Notes: generated by a model from the letters alone, not told the origin. Counted from the first letter of the stretch, positions 18,443-28,068 are shown. The stretch is 64,000 bases of DNA from Flavobacterium algicola (GCF_022399565.1 NZ_JAJTUT010000005.1:62001-126000); one strand, 5' to 3'. Translations and numbers: made by a program.

Positions 18443-19387
18443 TTATTTTCTAGGTGTGTATAGTTTCAAACCAATTAAAATTGTTCTAAGACCTTGACGA
18501 AGGCTGCCCTTATAAAACTCAAAAGAGCTAGGTGTTTCTTTAGTAAGCGTATATTCATCAGCAATTCGATCCTGAGAAATAAATGATGGACTAACAATTA
18601 ATTCTGGCATTTCTTTAAAACTGACATTGGCCATAGGGCTATTTGCATTAAATGTATGCGTACCATCAGCATTAAAACCGATATTGCTAATCATATTGAA
18701 GTTAGGAATTACAGATAAGCGTGCATTAACTTGATTTAAAAAAAAATATTGATAATCCCAAGTATCAATTTCTCCAGCCTTTGTCCTCCTAAACGCATTA
18801 TAGATCATCTTTTTGCTTAATTTACTATTTGTAAGACCTGCCAAAACATCAGTAGCAATAACTTCTTCAAGACCATTCATCTTAAAATCATAACCGCTCC
18901 AAACTCTTCTCCAACTAGCCCATCCCCATACATGTGTTAATTTTGAATAGTAGTAATCCGCATTTGATCTTTTTATACCGTCTTGAAAATTACAACCACA
19001 AATATGACCTATACGATCATCTACCCTATATTTAATTAACATTGCGTCGACAAATCTAAAAAAATCGTCACTAGGCAAACAGTCATCTTCTAAGATTATT
19101 CCTTCTTCCTCATTTTCAAAAAACCATGTTATAGCCCCACTTACCGCCTTACCACACCCTAAATTTTGTTCTCTAAACAAAGTTATAACTTCGCAGTCCC
19201 AATCGACTTGATTGATAATTGCTCTGGTTTCTTTACACGAAGCATCATCTTTACCATTATTTCTAGGACCATCCGCAGCAACATATAATTTTTTTGGTTT
19301 AACAGCTTTAATGGCATTAAACAACACAGTCGTTTCTTTTGGTCTATTGAATATTAAAAATAAAATAGGTGATGTGACTTGATACAT
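18443..19387 (-). CDS. GT-A nucleotide-sugar transferase, HlpA-like family
   Basis: This 314-aa protein begins with PILFLIFNRPKETTVLF and continues with YVAADGPRNN, LFREQNLGCGKAVSGAI and EEEGIILEDDCLPSDDFF, where the acidic EDD is the metal and nucleotide site. The strongly conserved HVWGWASWRRVW block follows near residue 157. These motifs mark a family often annotated 'hemolytic protein HlpA-like' but generally regarded as glycosyltransferases. Its position between a GT4 and the flippase gene supports a role in repeat-unit assembly. Confidence 0.82.
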   Translation of the reverse strand: MYQVTSPILFLIFNRPKETTVLFNAIKAVKPKKLYVAADGPRNNGKDDASCKETRAIINQVDWDCEVITLFREQNLGCGKAVSGAITWFFENEEEGIILEDDCLPSDDFFRFVDAMLIKYRVDDRIGHICGCNFQDGIKRSNADYYYSKLTHVWGWASWRRVWSGYDFKMNGLEEVIATDVLAGLTNSKLSKKMIYNAFRRTKAGEIDTWDYQYFFLNQVNARLSVIPNFNMISNIGFNADGTHTFNANSPMANVSFKEMPELIVSPSFISQDRIADEYTLTKETPSSFEFYKGSLRQGLRTILIGLKLYTPRK

Positions 19388-19390
19388 AAT

Positions 19391-20671
19391 TTAATAAAAT
19401 AAAATTGATTTGGTTTGCAACATAAATATATGTCTAGTACTCTTAAAGAAGAAATAATAAATATAAGAAGCATAAAATTGTGAAATTAAAGTTGCAATTG
19501 CCGCACCATTAATTCCATATTTTGGTATTAAAATATAATTCAAAGTTATATTAATCAATAAGCCTTGAATAGATTTTATTAAATTATGCTTGTTTAAGTT
19601 TTCTATCACCAGCATGTTACCAGCGGCAACTCCCCAAAACACAAAAACACCTGTCCAAATACTTATTTGTAATGCGAAAACAGAAGTTATATAAGCAAAG
19701 CCATATAAAAAATTGATGATTAGGTTGGAAAAAAACGCAAAAAATATAGCAATTGCAAAACTAATCAAAAACAGCAGTTTAAGTAATTTAAGGCAAACTT
19801 CAAAATATGATTTTTTATTTGTATTATATTTTTCTACTAATTTTGGAAAAAACGAAGTAGCAAAAATACTTGGAATAAAATACCATAATTCAGTAAAGCG
19901 TGTCGATACAGAATATAATCCAACAGCTTTTTCTCCCAAGAATTCACCTATCATAATTTGATCAATTCGCATATACATCATAATGATAATACCAGACAAT
20001 ATGAGTGGCCAAGCTTGAAAAAGCAGTGTTTTACAATATGAATAATTAAAATTCCATTTAATAAAATTACTAAGACCATAATACAAAACCATACCTACTG
20101 CACCAAATATAAATTCTATTAAACCAATAACTACAAATGATAACAAAGGAAATTTAAGGTAAACAAAAAATAATTTGATAATAGAAACAATTACAAAAAC
20201 TGTGTTTTTTACGATTACGGTTTTTCTAGAATGTAAAACAGACTGATTTTTTAAATCAATTACATCAAAGGATTGAAAAAATAAACTTCCAACAGTCAAA
20301 AGCGCAATTGTAAAAAGAGTTGCATCATTTTTATAAAAATAAAAGTAAGAACAGACAATTATTGTACTTAGGGCAGAACCAAACACCCTAAGATAAAAAG
20401 CTGTACCTAGAACTTCTTCTTCCTTTCTATTTTCTAGCAGATGTTTAACAACTATTTGATCTAGTCCCAAAGTTGCTAGAGCACTAATTAAACTAACAAA
20501 AGCAATTGCATAATTCCACTTTCCAAATTGTCCTGGACCTAAATATCGAGCTACAAGTACGCCAACAATTAATCCAAAACCCAATCTAATAATTTTATCT
20601 AGGAAAAGCCAAATAGCATTTTTAGAAGAATCTTGACTTAAAAGATTTTTAATTTTATTTACCAGCAACAC
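19391..20671 (-). CDS. wzx: Wzx-type polysaccharide flippase
   Basis: This 426-aa protein has twelve or more predicted membrane helices and the N-terminal pattern WLFLDKIIRLGFGLIVGVLVARYLGPGQFGKWNYA, typical of the MOP/PST superfamily. A central GEFLGEKAVGLYSVSTR segment and the late NLNKHNLIKS and PKYGINGAAIATLI motifs also fit Wzx. It would flip undecaprenyl-linked repeat units across the inner membrane. It is the only flippase seen in the window, although two polymerase candidates are present. Confidence 0.93.
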   Translation of the reverse strand: MLLVNKIKNLLSQDSSKNAIWLFLDKIIRLGFGLIVGVLVARYLGPGQFGKWNYAIAFVSLISALATLGLDQIVVKHLLENRKEEEVLGTAFYLRVFGSALSTIIVCSYFYFYKNDATLFTIALLTVGSLFFQSFDVIDLKNQSVLHSRKTVIVKNTVFVIVSIIKLFFVYLKFPLLSFVVIGLIEFIFGAVGMVLYYGLSNFIKWNFNYSYCKTLLFQAWPLILSGIIIMMYMRIDQIMIGEFLGEKAVGLYSVSTRFTELWYFIPSIFATSFFPKLVEKYNTNKKSYFEVCLKLLKLLFLISFAIAIFFAFFSNLIINFLYGFAYITSVFALQISIWTGVFVFWGVAAGNMLVIENLNKHNLIKSIQGLLINITLNYILIPKYGINGAAIATLISQFYASYIYYFFFKSTRHIFMLQTKSILFY

Positions 20672-21646
20672 TTAAAATTCTTTATTAAGTTTCGTTTCTT
20701 CTAATTGTTTCGCCGTAAATTTCTTAAAATATTCGTACGTAATTTTTAATCCCTCTTTACGAGATATTCTTGGTTCCCAATTTAATAATTGTCTCGCCTT
20801 GGAAATATCCGGCTGTCTTTGCTTAGGGTCATCTTGAGGTAATGGGTGATAAATCACTTTCTGACTACTACCCGTTAATTTAACAATTTCGTCCGCAAAA
20901 TCACTTATGGTAATTTCGTCGGGATTACCAATATTCACAGGTTCTACATAATCAGACAATAGCAGTCTATAAATACCCTCTACTAAATCAGAAACATAAC
21001 AAAATGACCTTGTTTGCGAACCATCGCCAAAAATGGTTAAGTCATCACCTCGTAAGGCTTGGCCAATAAAAGCAGGTAATACTCTACCATCATTAAGACG
21101 CATTCTTGGTCCATATGTATTAAAAATTCTAACAATACGAGTTTCTAATCCATGAAAAGTATGATAAGCCATCGTAATTGCTTCTTGAAAACGCTTTGCT
21201 TCATCGTAAACACTTCTTGGTCCTACTGGATTAACATTACCCCAATAATCTTCAGTTTGAGGATGAACTGTGGGATCTCCATAAACTTCAGAAGTTGAAG
21301 CTATTAAAAATCTTGCTTTTTTTTCTTTAGCTAGACCTAATAAATTATGTGTTCCAAGTGAACCTACTTTAAGTGTTTGTATAGGTATTTTTAAATAATC
21401 AATAGGACTTGCTGGCGAAGCAAAATGCAAAATATAATCCAAACTACCTGCTACATGCACATAATTAGAAACATCATGATTATAAAATTCAAAGTTTTCT
21501 AAAGGAAATAAATGTTCTAAATTTTTCAAATCACCAGTTATGAGATTATCCATACCCACCACTCTGTAGCCTTTTGCAATAAAATAGTCACACAAATGTG
21601 AACCCAAAAATCCTGCCGCTCCTGTTATTAAAACTCTTTTGGTCAT
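20672..21646 (-). CDS. uxs: UDP-glucuronate decarboxylase (UDP-xylose synthase)
   Basis: This 324-aa SDR makes UDP-xylose from UDP-glucuronate. It has TGAAGFLGSH at 8-17, the UXS-specific FASPASPIDY at 75-84, STSEVYGDP at 117-125 with E120, and the catalytic Y147/K151 in VYDEAKR. RSFCYVSDLVEG and the C-terminal QRQPDISKAR are also typical. It abuts the wzx gene with no spacer. No UDP-glucose 6-dehydrogenase of the Ugd type is visible; the dehydrogenase at 26732-28036 is of the HexNAc type, so UDP-glucuronate probably comes from elsewhere in the genome. Confidence 0.93.
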   Translation of the reverse strand: MTKRVLITGAAGFLGSHLCDYFIAKGYRVVGMDNLITGDLKNLEHLFPLENFEFYNHDVSNYVHVAGSLDYILHFASPASPIDYLKIPIQTLKVGSLGTHNLLGLAKEKKARFLIASTSEVYGDPTVHPQTEDYWGNVNPVGPRSVYDEAKRFQEAITMAYHTFHGLETRIVRIFNTYGPRMRLNDGRVLPAFIGQALRGDDLTIFGDGSQTRSFCYVSDLVEGIYRLLLSDYVEPVNIGNPDEITISDFADEIVKLTGSSQKVIYHPLPQDDPKQRQPDISKARQLLNWEPRISRKEGLKITYEYFKKFTAKQLEETKLNKEF

Positions 21647-21688
21647 TAAATAATTTTATTTAAAGAATAATAAAGTAATATGGTGATT

Positions 21689-22753
21689 TTATTGTAAAAT
21701 CGATTTTAAGATTCTCTGTCCAACTAAATAACAAATACATAAAAAACCAGATAAAAAACTAAACAACACAATCCCTTTTAACTTACCAAAACCCTTCTTT
21801 TCTAAAGGCAATATCGGTTTATCAATTACTTGAATCAATGGTGTTGCTTTTCTAAAAGTTACTTTAGCTAACTCTAATTGCTTTACAATTTCAGTTAGAA
21901 TCGCAGTATTAGCTTGTACGTCGACCTGTCTACGAGCAGAAGGCGTACGGCGCACGTTTAATGCAGGGTTTAAATTAAAGGTATTGTCATTAGCTACCGC
22001 TACACCTGTGATAGCACTATTAAGAGCTGCACGGACAGAATCAGTTTGATGTTGTAAAATTCCTAGATTCTCACGAGCTTTTTTATTTTTTGTTTGAACA
22101 TAAAATTCCGAAACTTCACGAGCTAACGCTTCACAGAAATATTTAGAAAACAATTCGTTTTTACTACTTACGTCAATAGATATTATATCAATTTTCTTAT
22201 CTTTTTGACCCACAATTAGATTGCCAGTGGCAATGTTTCCGTAAATTTTTCCCAAAATACTATCCTGAACTCTAGAAAAATGTTTCCTATCGATTTCTGG
22301 AGAAAAATTAATATTTTTTAATTTGGGAACTTCACTCCAGTCTTCATTAATTTCATTAACCTCAAGATACATATCGGCTAACGACATTTGCTTATTTTTA
22401 TATTCTATAGGGGAAAGCAAAGTTGTTTCAATCATTTTTCTAGAACGAAATAATTCAATCAAATTCGATCCGCTAAACGCACCACCTCCACTAGTACCAA
22501 GATCGAAACCAAATTGGCTTGCTAAACTTAAAACACCACCACCACCACCACCACCATCTTCTTCTAAAGCAAAAGATAATGAAGCAATATAATTAGGCTT
22601 TTGCATAAAAGCATAGCCCAGACCTACTGTACCACCTATAAGACTGACCAAAATAACAACTTTCCATTTTGAAATTAAAAAATCATACCAATCTTTTCCT
22701 TGTAGCAGTAAATCTTTCAAAGATATCTCATCACTATTAACTTGATCTTCCAT
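21689..22753 (-). CDS. wzz: Wzz-like chain-length determinant protein
   Basis: This 354-aa inner-membrane protein has one helix near residues 32-52 (KVVILVSLIGGTVGLGYAFM) and one near the C-terminus, preceded by the proline-rich VIDKPILPLEKKG. That is the Wzz/PCP-1 layout without a kinase domain. A run of seven glycines near residue 66 is encoded by seven GGT codons in a row. It lies 4 bases after the large SLBB export gene and forms a second chain-length/export pair, separate from the Wzc/Wza pair at 30772-34032. Confidence 0.9.
   Translation of the reverse strand: MEDQVNSDEISLKDLLLQGKDWYDFLISKWKVVILVSLIGGTVGLGYAFMQKPNYIASLSFALEEDGGGGGGGVLSLASQFGFDLGTSGGGAFSGSNLIELFRSRKMIETTLLSPIEYKNKQMSLADMYLEVNEINEDWSEVPKLKNINFSPEIDRKHFSRVQDSILGKIYGNIATGNLIVGQKDKKIDIISIDVSSKNELFSKYFCEALAREVSEFYVQTKNKKARENLGILQHQTDSVRAALNSAITGVAVANDNTFNLNPALNVRRTPSARRQVDVQANTAILTEIVKQLELAKVTFRKATPLIQVIDKPILPLEKKGFGKLKGIVLFSFLSGFLCICYLVGQRILKSILQ
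22535..22555 (-). repeat. In-frame GGT trinucleotide microsatellite in the wzz-like gene
   Basis: Seven consecutive ACC triplets on the plus strand read as seven GGT glycine codons on the minus strand, in the periplasmic N-terminal part of the Wzz-like protein. Slippage would change the number of glycines without breaking the frame. Confidence 0.9.
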
Positions 22754-22757
22754 TTCT

Positions 22758-25202
22758 CTAATTATTTAATAATAAAAACGTTGTAATAATCCCTGCGATA
22801 CTTACAAAAACAGATCCTATACTTACAATTTCAGCTGTTGTCATTTTTTTTCCTACTGCCTTCTCTGGCACTACAATCTGAGAACCAGGTGCTACTTTTG
22901 GGTAACTATTAAAAAATAAAAAATGGGATGCTACATCCGCACGACCATTAGGATAAATTATATAAGCTTTTCTCTTCCATCCTTTGGCATCTATTCCCCC
23001 AGCAGAATTTAAATAATATTTTAAACTTTTCCCCTGTACATACGGTATTTCAGAATTTAACAGCACATTTCCTGAGACTTTTACACCTTCGGAAAATTTT
23101 TCAATAAAAATTTCATCTCCCGCGTCTAATGTTACATTCGCCAAACCATCTTGTTTTTTCAAAATGCTTTTCCAATCTATAGGAATGGTCAGAAACTTTA
23201 CATCATTTACTAATTTGTCTACAACTTTTGAATTTATGGTATCATTATCTCTGTTGGTAATATTAAAATTAACAGCCTTTAAATCATCAACTTGAGCTTG
23301 CTTTACAGGCCTTTTAATTTTTACACCATCAATGTTTGCTAAAGAAGTCAGTCCACCTGCTCTCATGATCACGTCATAAATTTTCTCTTTTTTTGTAGCC
23401 AAAACATATTTCCCAGGGTAGCTAACAGCACCCCCTATCGTAACAGATTCTGGTCTTTCATAAACCCCCATTTTACGGATGCTAATTACATCATAAGGAG
23501 CTAGAACGAAATTTTTTAATTGCTCATTATTTTCAGGCGAAATTACTAAAGAAAATAATTCGGCTTTGTTTGGATTGGTATCATCTATTTCTTCCGCCTT
23601 TATCATTCTTGCAACTTCTACTCTTTTTGATGCAGAACCTGTCAAACCACCTGCTTGTAATAAGACATCATTAAGACTTAGATTTTCAAAGTAATCATAT
23701 TCCCCTGGGTTTTTTACTTCACCATCAATTGTAACTTTAAATTCTTCGACAAAATCTAAAATAGAATATACCGTTATAATATCCTCCTTTTGTAATAATA
23801 CATCTTCTGTATCATTACCATCTAATGCTTGAGCTAAATTTACTTGAACAATTTCAGTCGTTAAATCAGATTTCAACCTTATAATTCTAGCTCTTTTTGC
23901 GTAAGCATCTTCTTTTAAGCCATCCGCTTTTGCAATTAAATTAGAAATACGCATTCCCTCGTAGAACGAGTAGACATTTGGCCTAAAAACTGCACCTTTA
24001 ATCTCAATACGATTTTCAAAACGATTAAGTATCTTTGATACTCTGTAAACGTCTCCAGATAAAGGCTTATTGGTATTGAACTCAGTTGACTTTATATCTT
24101 TTACTTTAAATTCTGTTCCTGTCTTTTGAGTAACATTTACAGAACCCGTATAGGCTACATCATTAAATCCTGAGGCAAACGTCAGTAAATCTTTAAATGT
24201 TTCCCCTGCTTTAATTTCGAAAATCCCTGGCCTTTTTACTTCGCCTTCAAGTGTAACTCTGTTGGTATACGATGGAATTCTAATTACATCATTATCTTTG
24301 AGACCAATATTATCCGATTGGTCTCCATTAACTAAAAATTTATAAATATCAATTATTCTTACGGTTTTATTACTACGAATTAATTCAATGTTTCTATAAG
24401 ATCCATTTACATTTGGCCCACCAGCTAAATGTAATGCATTATACACAGAAGCTAAGGAAGATATTGAATAATTACCTGGCTGCTTACCGCCAATAATGGT
24501 AACTCGTATCGTTCTAATTTTACCCAAACTGACACTCACTTGAGATTGTCCCGAAGCTACAGTGCTATAAACATTAGCAATAGCATTTTTTATTTTTTGA
24601 GTAGCAGCCTCAATTGTCATTCCTGAAACGTACAATTGACCAACAGCATCAATTGAGATTTTACCTTCAGTATTTACACTTATTGTTGCATTATATAACT
24701 GAACGCCGTAAACGCTTATTTGCAATTCATCTCCTGGTCCTAAAACATAATTCATAGGAGTCGCAAGCTGCAAATCAGGACTGAAATCTAATGTTGGATT
24801 ATCAAAAAGTTCCGATCCAAATACTAGTGCATTTAAAGAATCTTTAACCTTAACATTTACAAATGCTGTTTGCTTTCTTGCTGCGCTGTTTGTACTAGAA
24901 TTTAACTTTTGTAATGTTGGTAAATTATTTGAGGTATTAAAATTTGACGAACCATTCAAACGGCTTTTTAATTTACTATATTCTGATGAAGACATACCTT
25001 TTGCCAACACAATCTGTTCCACCTGATCGATCGTAGTATTATTACTCTTCAGCTGTCCCTGTAACTTGGTGATTTCAGCATCAGTGAGATTATCGACCTT
25101 TACGCTACTTAAATCATTTCCTTTTAGTAAATCTTGTGCAACAATTGTTAATGGTTGGAAAAAGGCAAAAGTCAACAATATAACTGTTATTAATTTTTTC
25201 AT
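22758..25202 (-). CDS. Large SLBB-domain polysaccharide export protein
   Basis: This outer-membrane export protein has about 814 aa from the preferred Met at 25202, where MKKLITVILLTFAFFQPLTIVAQ forms a signal peptide; a Met 7 codons earlier would spoil that signal. A poly-export domain begins at MNYVLGPGDELQISVYG. At least five SLBB-type repeats follow, recognisable by GEVKRPGIFEI, GAVFRPNVYSF, GEVKNPGEYDY, GAVSYPGKYVL and GNVLLNSEIPY. A hydrophobic helix ends the chain. Wza-type proteins are usually 260-400 aa, so this is an expanded version. It heads the second transcription unit of the locus and precedes the Wzz-like gene by 4 bases. Confidence 0.9.
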   Translation of the reverse strand: MKKLITVILLTFAFFQPLTIVAQDLLKGNDLSSVKVDNLTDAEITKLQGQLKSNNTTIDQVEQIVLAKGMSSSEYSKLKSRLNGSSNFNTSNNLPTLQKLNSSTNSAARKQTAFVNVKVKDSLNALVFGSELFDNPTLDFSPDLQLATPMNYVLGPGDELQISVYGVQLYNATISVNTEGKISIDAVGQLYVSGMTIEAATQKIKNAIANVYSTVASGQSQVSVSLGKIRTIRVTIIGGKQPGNYSISSLASVYNALHLAGGPNVNGSYRNIELIRSNKTVRIIDIYKFLVNGDQSDNIGLKDNDVIRIPSYTNRVTLEGEVKRPGIFEIKAGETFKDLLTFASGFNDVAYTGSVNVTQKTGTEFKVKDIKSTEFNTNKPLSGDVYRVSKILNRFENRIEIKGAVFRPNVYSFYEGMRISNLIAKADGLKEDAYAKRARIIRLKSDLTTEIVQVNLAQALDGNDTEDVLLQKEDIITVYSILDFVEEFKVTIDGEVKNPGEYDYFENLSLNDVLLQAGGLTGSASKRVEVARMIKAEEIDDTNPNKAELFSLVISPENNEQLKNFVLAPYDVISIRKMGVYERPESVTIGGAVSYPGKYVLATKKEKIYDVIMRAGGLTSLANIDGVKIKRPVKQAQVDDLKAVNFNITNRDNDTINSKVVDKLVNDVKFLTIPIDWKSILKKQDGLANVTLDAGDEIFIEKFSEGVKVSGNVLLNSEIPYVQGKSLKYYLNSAGGIDAKGWKRKAYIIYPNGRADVASHFLFFNSYPKVAPGSQIVVPEKAVGKKMTTAEIVSIGSVFVSIAGIITTFLLLNN

Positions 25203-25306
25203 AGTAGATATTAGAATTATCATTACAAAGCCATTTATTCATTAAACATCATGGCTTCGCCTAACCCAATCCCAAGTCAGCAGGAAAGTAGGTCTTAATA
25301 TTTGTG

Positions 25307-25314
25307 CAAACTTA
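25307..25314 (-). promoter_or_regulatory. Candidate -7 promoter box for the SLBB export gene
   Basis: The minus strand reads TAAGTTTG, a full match to TAnnTTTG, about 105 bases before the start at 25202. No TTG lies at 17-23 bases upstream, so only half of a promoter is supported. It would give a leader of roughly 95 bases containing the small inverted repeat. Confidence 0.4.
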
Positions 25315-25601
25315 ATCAAAAAAAGGAATATAGCCTTACTAAAAGTTTCAAAATAAAATTTAACAAAACACTATACACAATCCTATGTTTTACTTCTCAA
25401 GAGAAATAAATAAAGAAAAATATTATATATAAAACTTTATCTAATTTTCTCAGCACTAATGCAGAAAGCGATATTATTGTAATACAAATACTAAACTTAT
25501 AATAACAAGCATAATTCTCTATTGGAGTAATTATTAACTATGATCGAAATATCCAGAATCAAAACTCAACCTGTTTTCAACCAATTGGAATAATCGTTAA
25601 T

Positions 25602-25635
25602 AAAAAAAGTTTATTGAAATTATTCAATAAACTTT
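25602..25635 (-). terminator. Rho-independent terminator after the manC-like gene
   Basis: A perfect 13-bp inverted repeat (arms 25606-25618 and 25623-25635, loop of 4) is followed on the minus strand by a T-run. It lies 43 bases after the stop codon and divides the locus into two transcription units. Confidence 0.85.
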
Positions 25636-25677
25636 ATATACCTAATCAAAATGTCGATCATCAAAGTAACTCCTTAT

Positions 25678-26685
25678 TTAATTTAACAAATCAGAATCTT
25701 CTTTTTCCAATTTATTATAAATCTTCTTAACATCCTGCGAAGCTTTCTTTTTCAAAATTAAATTAGCATTGTCTGTATAAACAAATATTGTATCTCTTAC
25801 CCCAACAAAGGCAGTATAATTTGATGTCCCTATAGACATATTTCCGTTTTCATCAATAGGATGTCCTTTAGAAACTAAATAATCATACACTGATTCAAAA
25901 GAACCTAAATCTGACCACACAAAATCAGAGGAAACAACCTTTATCTTTTTGCTACGCTCCATCACTGCATAATCAACACTGATTGATGGAATATCCATGG
26001 ATAATTCTAAGTCTAATTCTCCATTTACATTGTTATCCCACGCAAGTTTAGATTTCTCATAAACATCTGGTTGAAATGCCTTCAATTCTTCTAAGAATAC
26101 ACTCGCTTTGAAACAAAACATACCGCTATTCCACAAAAAATTACCTTTGGCAATAAAATTCATAGCAGTTATCTCGTTTGGTTTTTCTCTAAAAGAAATT
26201 ACATTATCACCTTTTCTTTCTATGTATCCATAACCTGTTTCAGGTTTTGTTGGCTGAATACCAAAGGTAACAATAAACCCATTGGTAGCCTTATCAACGG
26301 CCTCATCCATAGCGGACTTGTAAGCATCCATTGAATCAATAATATGATCTGATGGAGTTATGATTAAAATATCTTCTGGCTCAGATGCAAAGGCAGCGAA
26401 TGCTATTGCTGCAGCTGTATTTCTAGGAGTTGACTCAACAATATTAACGTAAGGAAGATTAGACTTCTCCATTACCTTTTTACTCAAGTGACAATTATCG
26501 ATATTCCCAACTACCATAATTTTGTCAGCAATCGAACGGTTTCGTTCAACAGTTAACTCAAATAATGATCTACCTTCAAATAAAGATAAATATTGCTTTG
26601 GCATGCTCTTACGAGACAATGGCCACAATCTACTTCCTATACCTCCTGTCAAAACAACATGAGTAACTGTCTTTTTATTTTCCAT
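25678..26685 (-). CDS. manC: Mannose-1-phosphate guanylyltransferase
   Basis: It makes GDP-mannose from mannose-1-phosphate and GTP. The 335-aa protein has the nucleotidyltransferase signature GGIGSRLWPLSRKSMPKQ at 14-31, the STPRNTAAAIAFA segment, and FREKPN and NSGMFCF further on. It stops at the nucleotidyltransferase/left-handed-helix part and lacks the C-terminal phosphomannose-isomerase cupin of the long (about 470 aa) bifunctional ManC enzymes. The product feeds Gmd at 9132-10250. It is the last gene of the first transcription unit. Confidence 0.95.
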   Translation of the reverse strand: MENKKTVTHVVLTGGIGSRLWPLSRKSMPKQYLSLFEGRSLFELTVERNRSIADKIMVVGNIDNCHLSKKVMEKSNLPYVNIVESTPRNTAAAIAFAAFASEPEDILIITPSDHIIDSMDAYKSAMDEAVDKATNGFIVTFGIQPTKPETGYGYIERKGDNVISFREKPNEITAMNFIAKGNFLWNSGMFCFKASVFLEELKAFQPDVYEKSKLAWDNNVNGELDLELSMDIPSISVDYAVMERSKKIKVVSSDFVWSDLGSFESVYDYLVSKGHPIDENGNMSIGTSNYTAFVGVRDTIFVYTDNANLILKKKASQDVKKIYNKLEKEDSDLLN

Positions 26686-26731
26686 ATTAATTATATTTAG
26701 AATGTTTTTAATCTAAAAGAATTATTTGTTT

Positions 26732-28036
26732 TTATAATCTACCATCAACGCCGCTTGTCAATACACCTTTAACATCGTAGATGATACTTTTTGCATTTTG
26801 AAAATTCGCTATATTCATACTTAAGAATTCCTCATGAGCAACACCTAAAACTACTGCGTCAAATTTAGTTTTGGGAGCTTCATTTATAGTTTCTAGCAGA
26901 TATTCTTTCATCACAGCATCTGGTTTTGCTAATGGATCAAATATTGATACAGTAATACCATATTCCTTTAAAGAGTTTACAACATCCACGATTTTAGTAT
27001 TTCGTACATCTGGGCAATTTTCTTTAAAAGTAATTCCTAGCATTAATAAAGTTGCGCCATTAACAGTTATACCCCTCTTAATCATTAACTTAACAATCTG
27101 TGAAGCAACATATTCCCCCATACTGTCATTTAAACGTCTTCCTCCCAAAATAATTTCAGGATGATAACCTATCTCCTGCGCTTTTTGAGCCAAATAATAA
27201 GGATCGACTCCAATACAATGTCCTCCTACCAATCCTGGCTTGAATGGTAAGAAATTCCATTTAGTACCGGCTGCCGCTAAAACTTCATGCGTATCTATAT
27301 CCATTAAATTGAAAATCTTCGCTAGTTCATTAACGAAGGCAATATTAATATCTCTTTGTGAATTTTCTATAACCTTTGCAGCTTCTGCTACTTTTATAGA
27401 GGGTGCCAAATAAGTGCCCGCAGTAATTACAGATAAATACAATTCGTTGACTTTCTGACCAACCTCGACGGTTGATCCCGATGTAACTTTTAAGATTTTA
27501 TCTACAGTATGCTCTTTATCTCCCGGATTAATGCGTTCTGGAGAATAACCAGCATAAAAATCAACATTAAATTTTAACCCTGAAATTTCTTCTAGTACGG
27601 GAACGCATTCTTCCTCTGTAACTCCTGGGTATACCGTTGATTCATAAATTACAATATCACCCTTCTTCAATACTTTTCCAACAGTTTCTGATGATTTGTA
27701 TAAAGGCGTCAAATCTGGTCTATTATTTTTATCAACTGGTGTAGGAACAGTTACAATGTAATAATTACAATCAACAATTTGATCCCTATCACTAGTACAA
27801 TACAACCCTTTAATGGCATCGGTATTATTTAAGCACGGATTTTCATCTAATAGCACCGCTTGCAATTCCGTTGCTTCGATTTCGAGTGTACTGTCTTGTC
27901 CTAAATTTAATTCATCGATTCGATTTTGATTAATATCAAATCCTACAACCGCATGTTTTGTAGCAAATAGACGTGCCAAAGGCAAGCCTACATATCCTAG
28001 TCCTATAACTGCAATTTTTATATCCGGATTATTCAT
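26732..28036 (-). CDS. wbpO: UDP-HexNAc 6-dehydrogenase (TviB/WbpO-like)
   Basis: This 434-aa NAD-dependent dehydrogenase carries out a double oxidation at C6. It has the cofactor motif GLGYVGLPLA at 12-21, YESTVYPGVTEE near 131 and YSPERINPGD near 164. The catalytic Cys274 lies in GLVGGHCIGVDPYYLA. The sequence pattern fits the TviB/WbpO group, which acts on UDP-GlcNAc or UDP-GalNAc, rather than UDP-glucose dehydrogenase. Its TviC/WbpP-like partner lies at 29772-30770, so UDP-GalNAcA is the likely product. rmlB and the antiterminator gene are placed between the two. Confidence 0.92.
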   Translation of the reverse strand: MNNPDIKIAVIGLGYVGLPLARLFATKHAVVGFDINQNRIDELNLGQDSTLEIEATELQAVLLDENPCLNNTDAIKGLYCTSDRDQIVDCNYYIVTVPTPVDKNNRPDLTPLYKSSETVGKVLKKGDIVIYESTVYPGVTEEECVPVLEEISGLKFNVDFYAGYSPERINPGDKEHTVDKILKVTSGSTVEVGQKVNELYLSVITAGTYLAPSIKVAEAAKVIENSQRDINIAFVNELAKIFNLMDIDTHEVLAAAGTKWNFLPFKPGLVGGHCIGVDPYYLAQKAQEIGYHPEIILGGRRLNDSMGEYVASQIVKLMIKRGITVNGATLLMLGITFKENCPDVRNTKIVDVVNSLKEYGITVSIFDPLAKPDAVMKEYLLETINEAPKTKFDAVVLGVAHEEFLSMNIANFQNAKSIIYDVKGVLTSGVDGRL

Positions 28037-28068
28037 ATACTATTGACTCGAAAATTTATTTTTAAAAT

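Larger units (their letters stand above)
25203..25677. other. Non-coding spacer between the two polysaccharide transcription units
   Basis: It holds the terminator after the manC-like gene (25602-25635), a candidate -7 box at 25307-25314 and a 7-bp inverted repeat with arms AAGCCAT (25228-25234) and ATGGCTT (25251-25257) within the probable leader of the SLBB gene. No gene is seen in the rest. Confidence 0.65.

Noticed and set aside
22323..22592. Proline-rich plus-strand frame opposite the Wzz-like gene
   Set aside because: It arises only from the antisense reading of the GGT glycine repeat.
25203..25223. Seven-residue N-terminal extension of the SLBB export protein
   Set aside because: It would place extra residues before a clean signal peptide; the Met at 25202 fits much better.
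25203..25320. JUMPstart/ops element for the antiterminator
   Set aside because: No match to the enterobacterial ops core could be found; only a 7-bp inverted repeat is present, so no such site is claimed.
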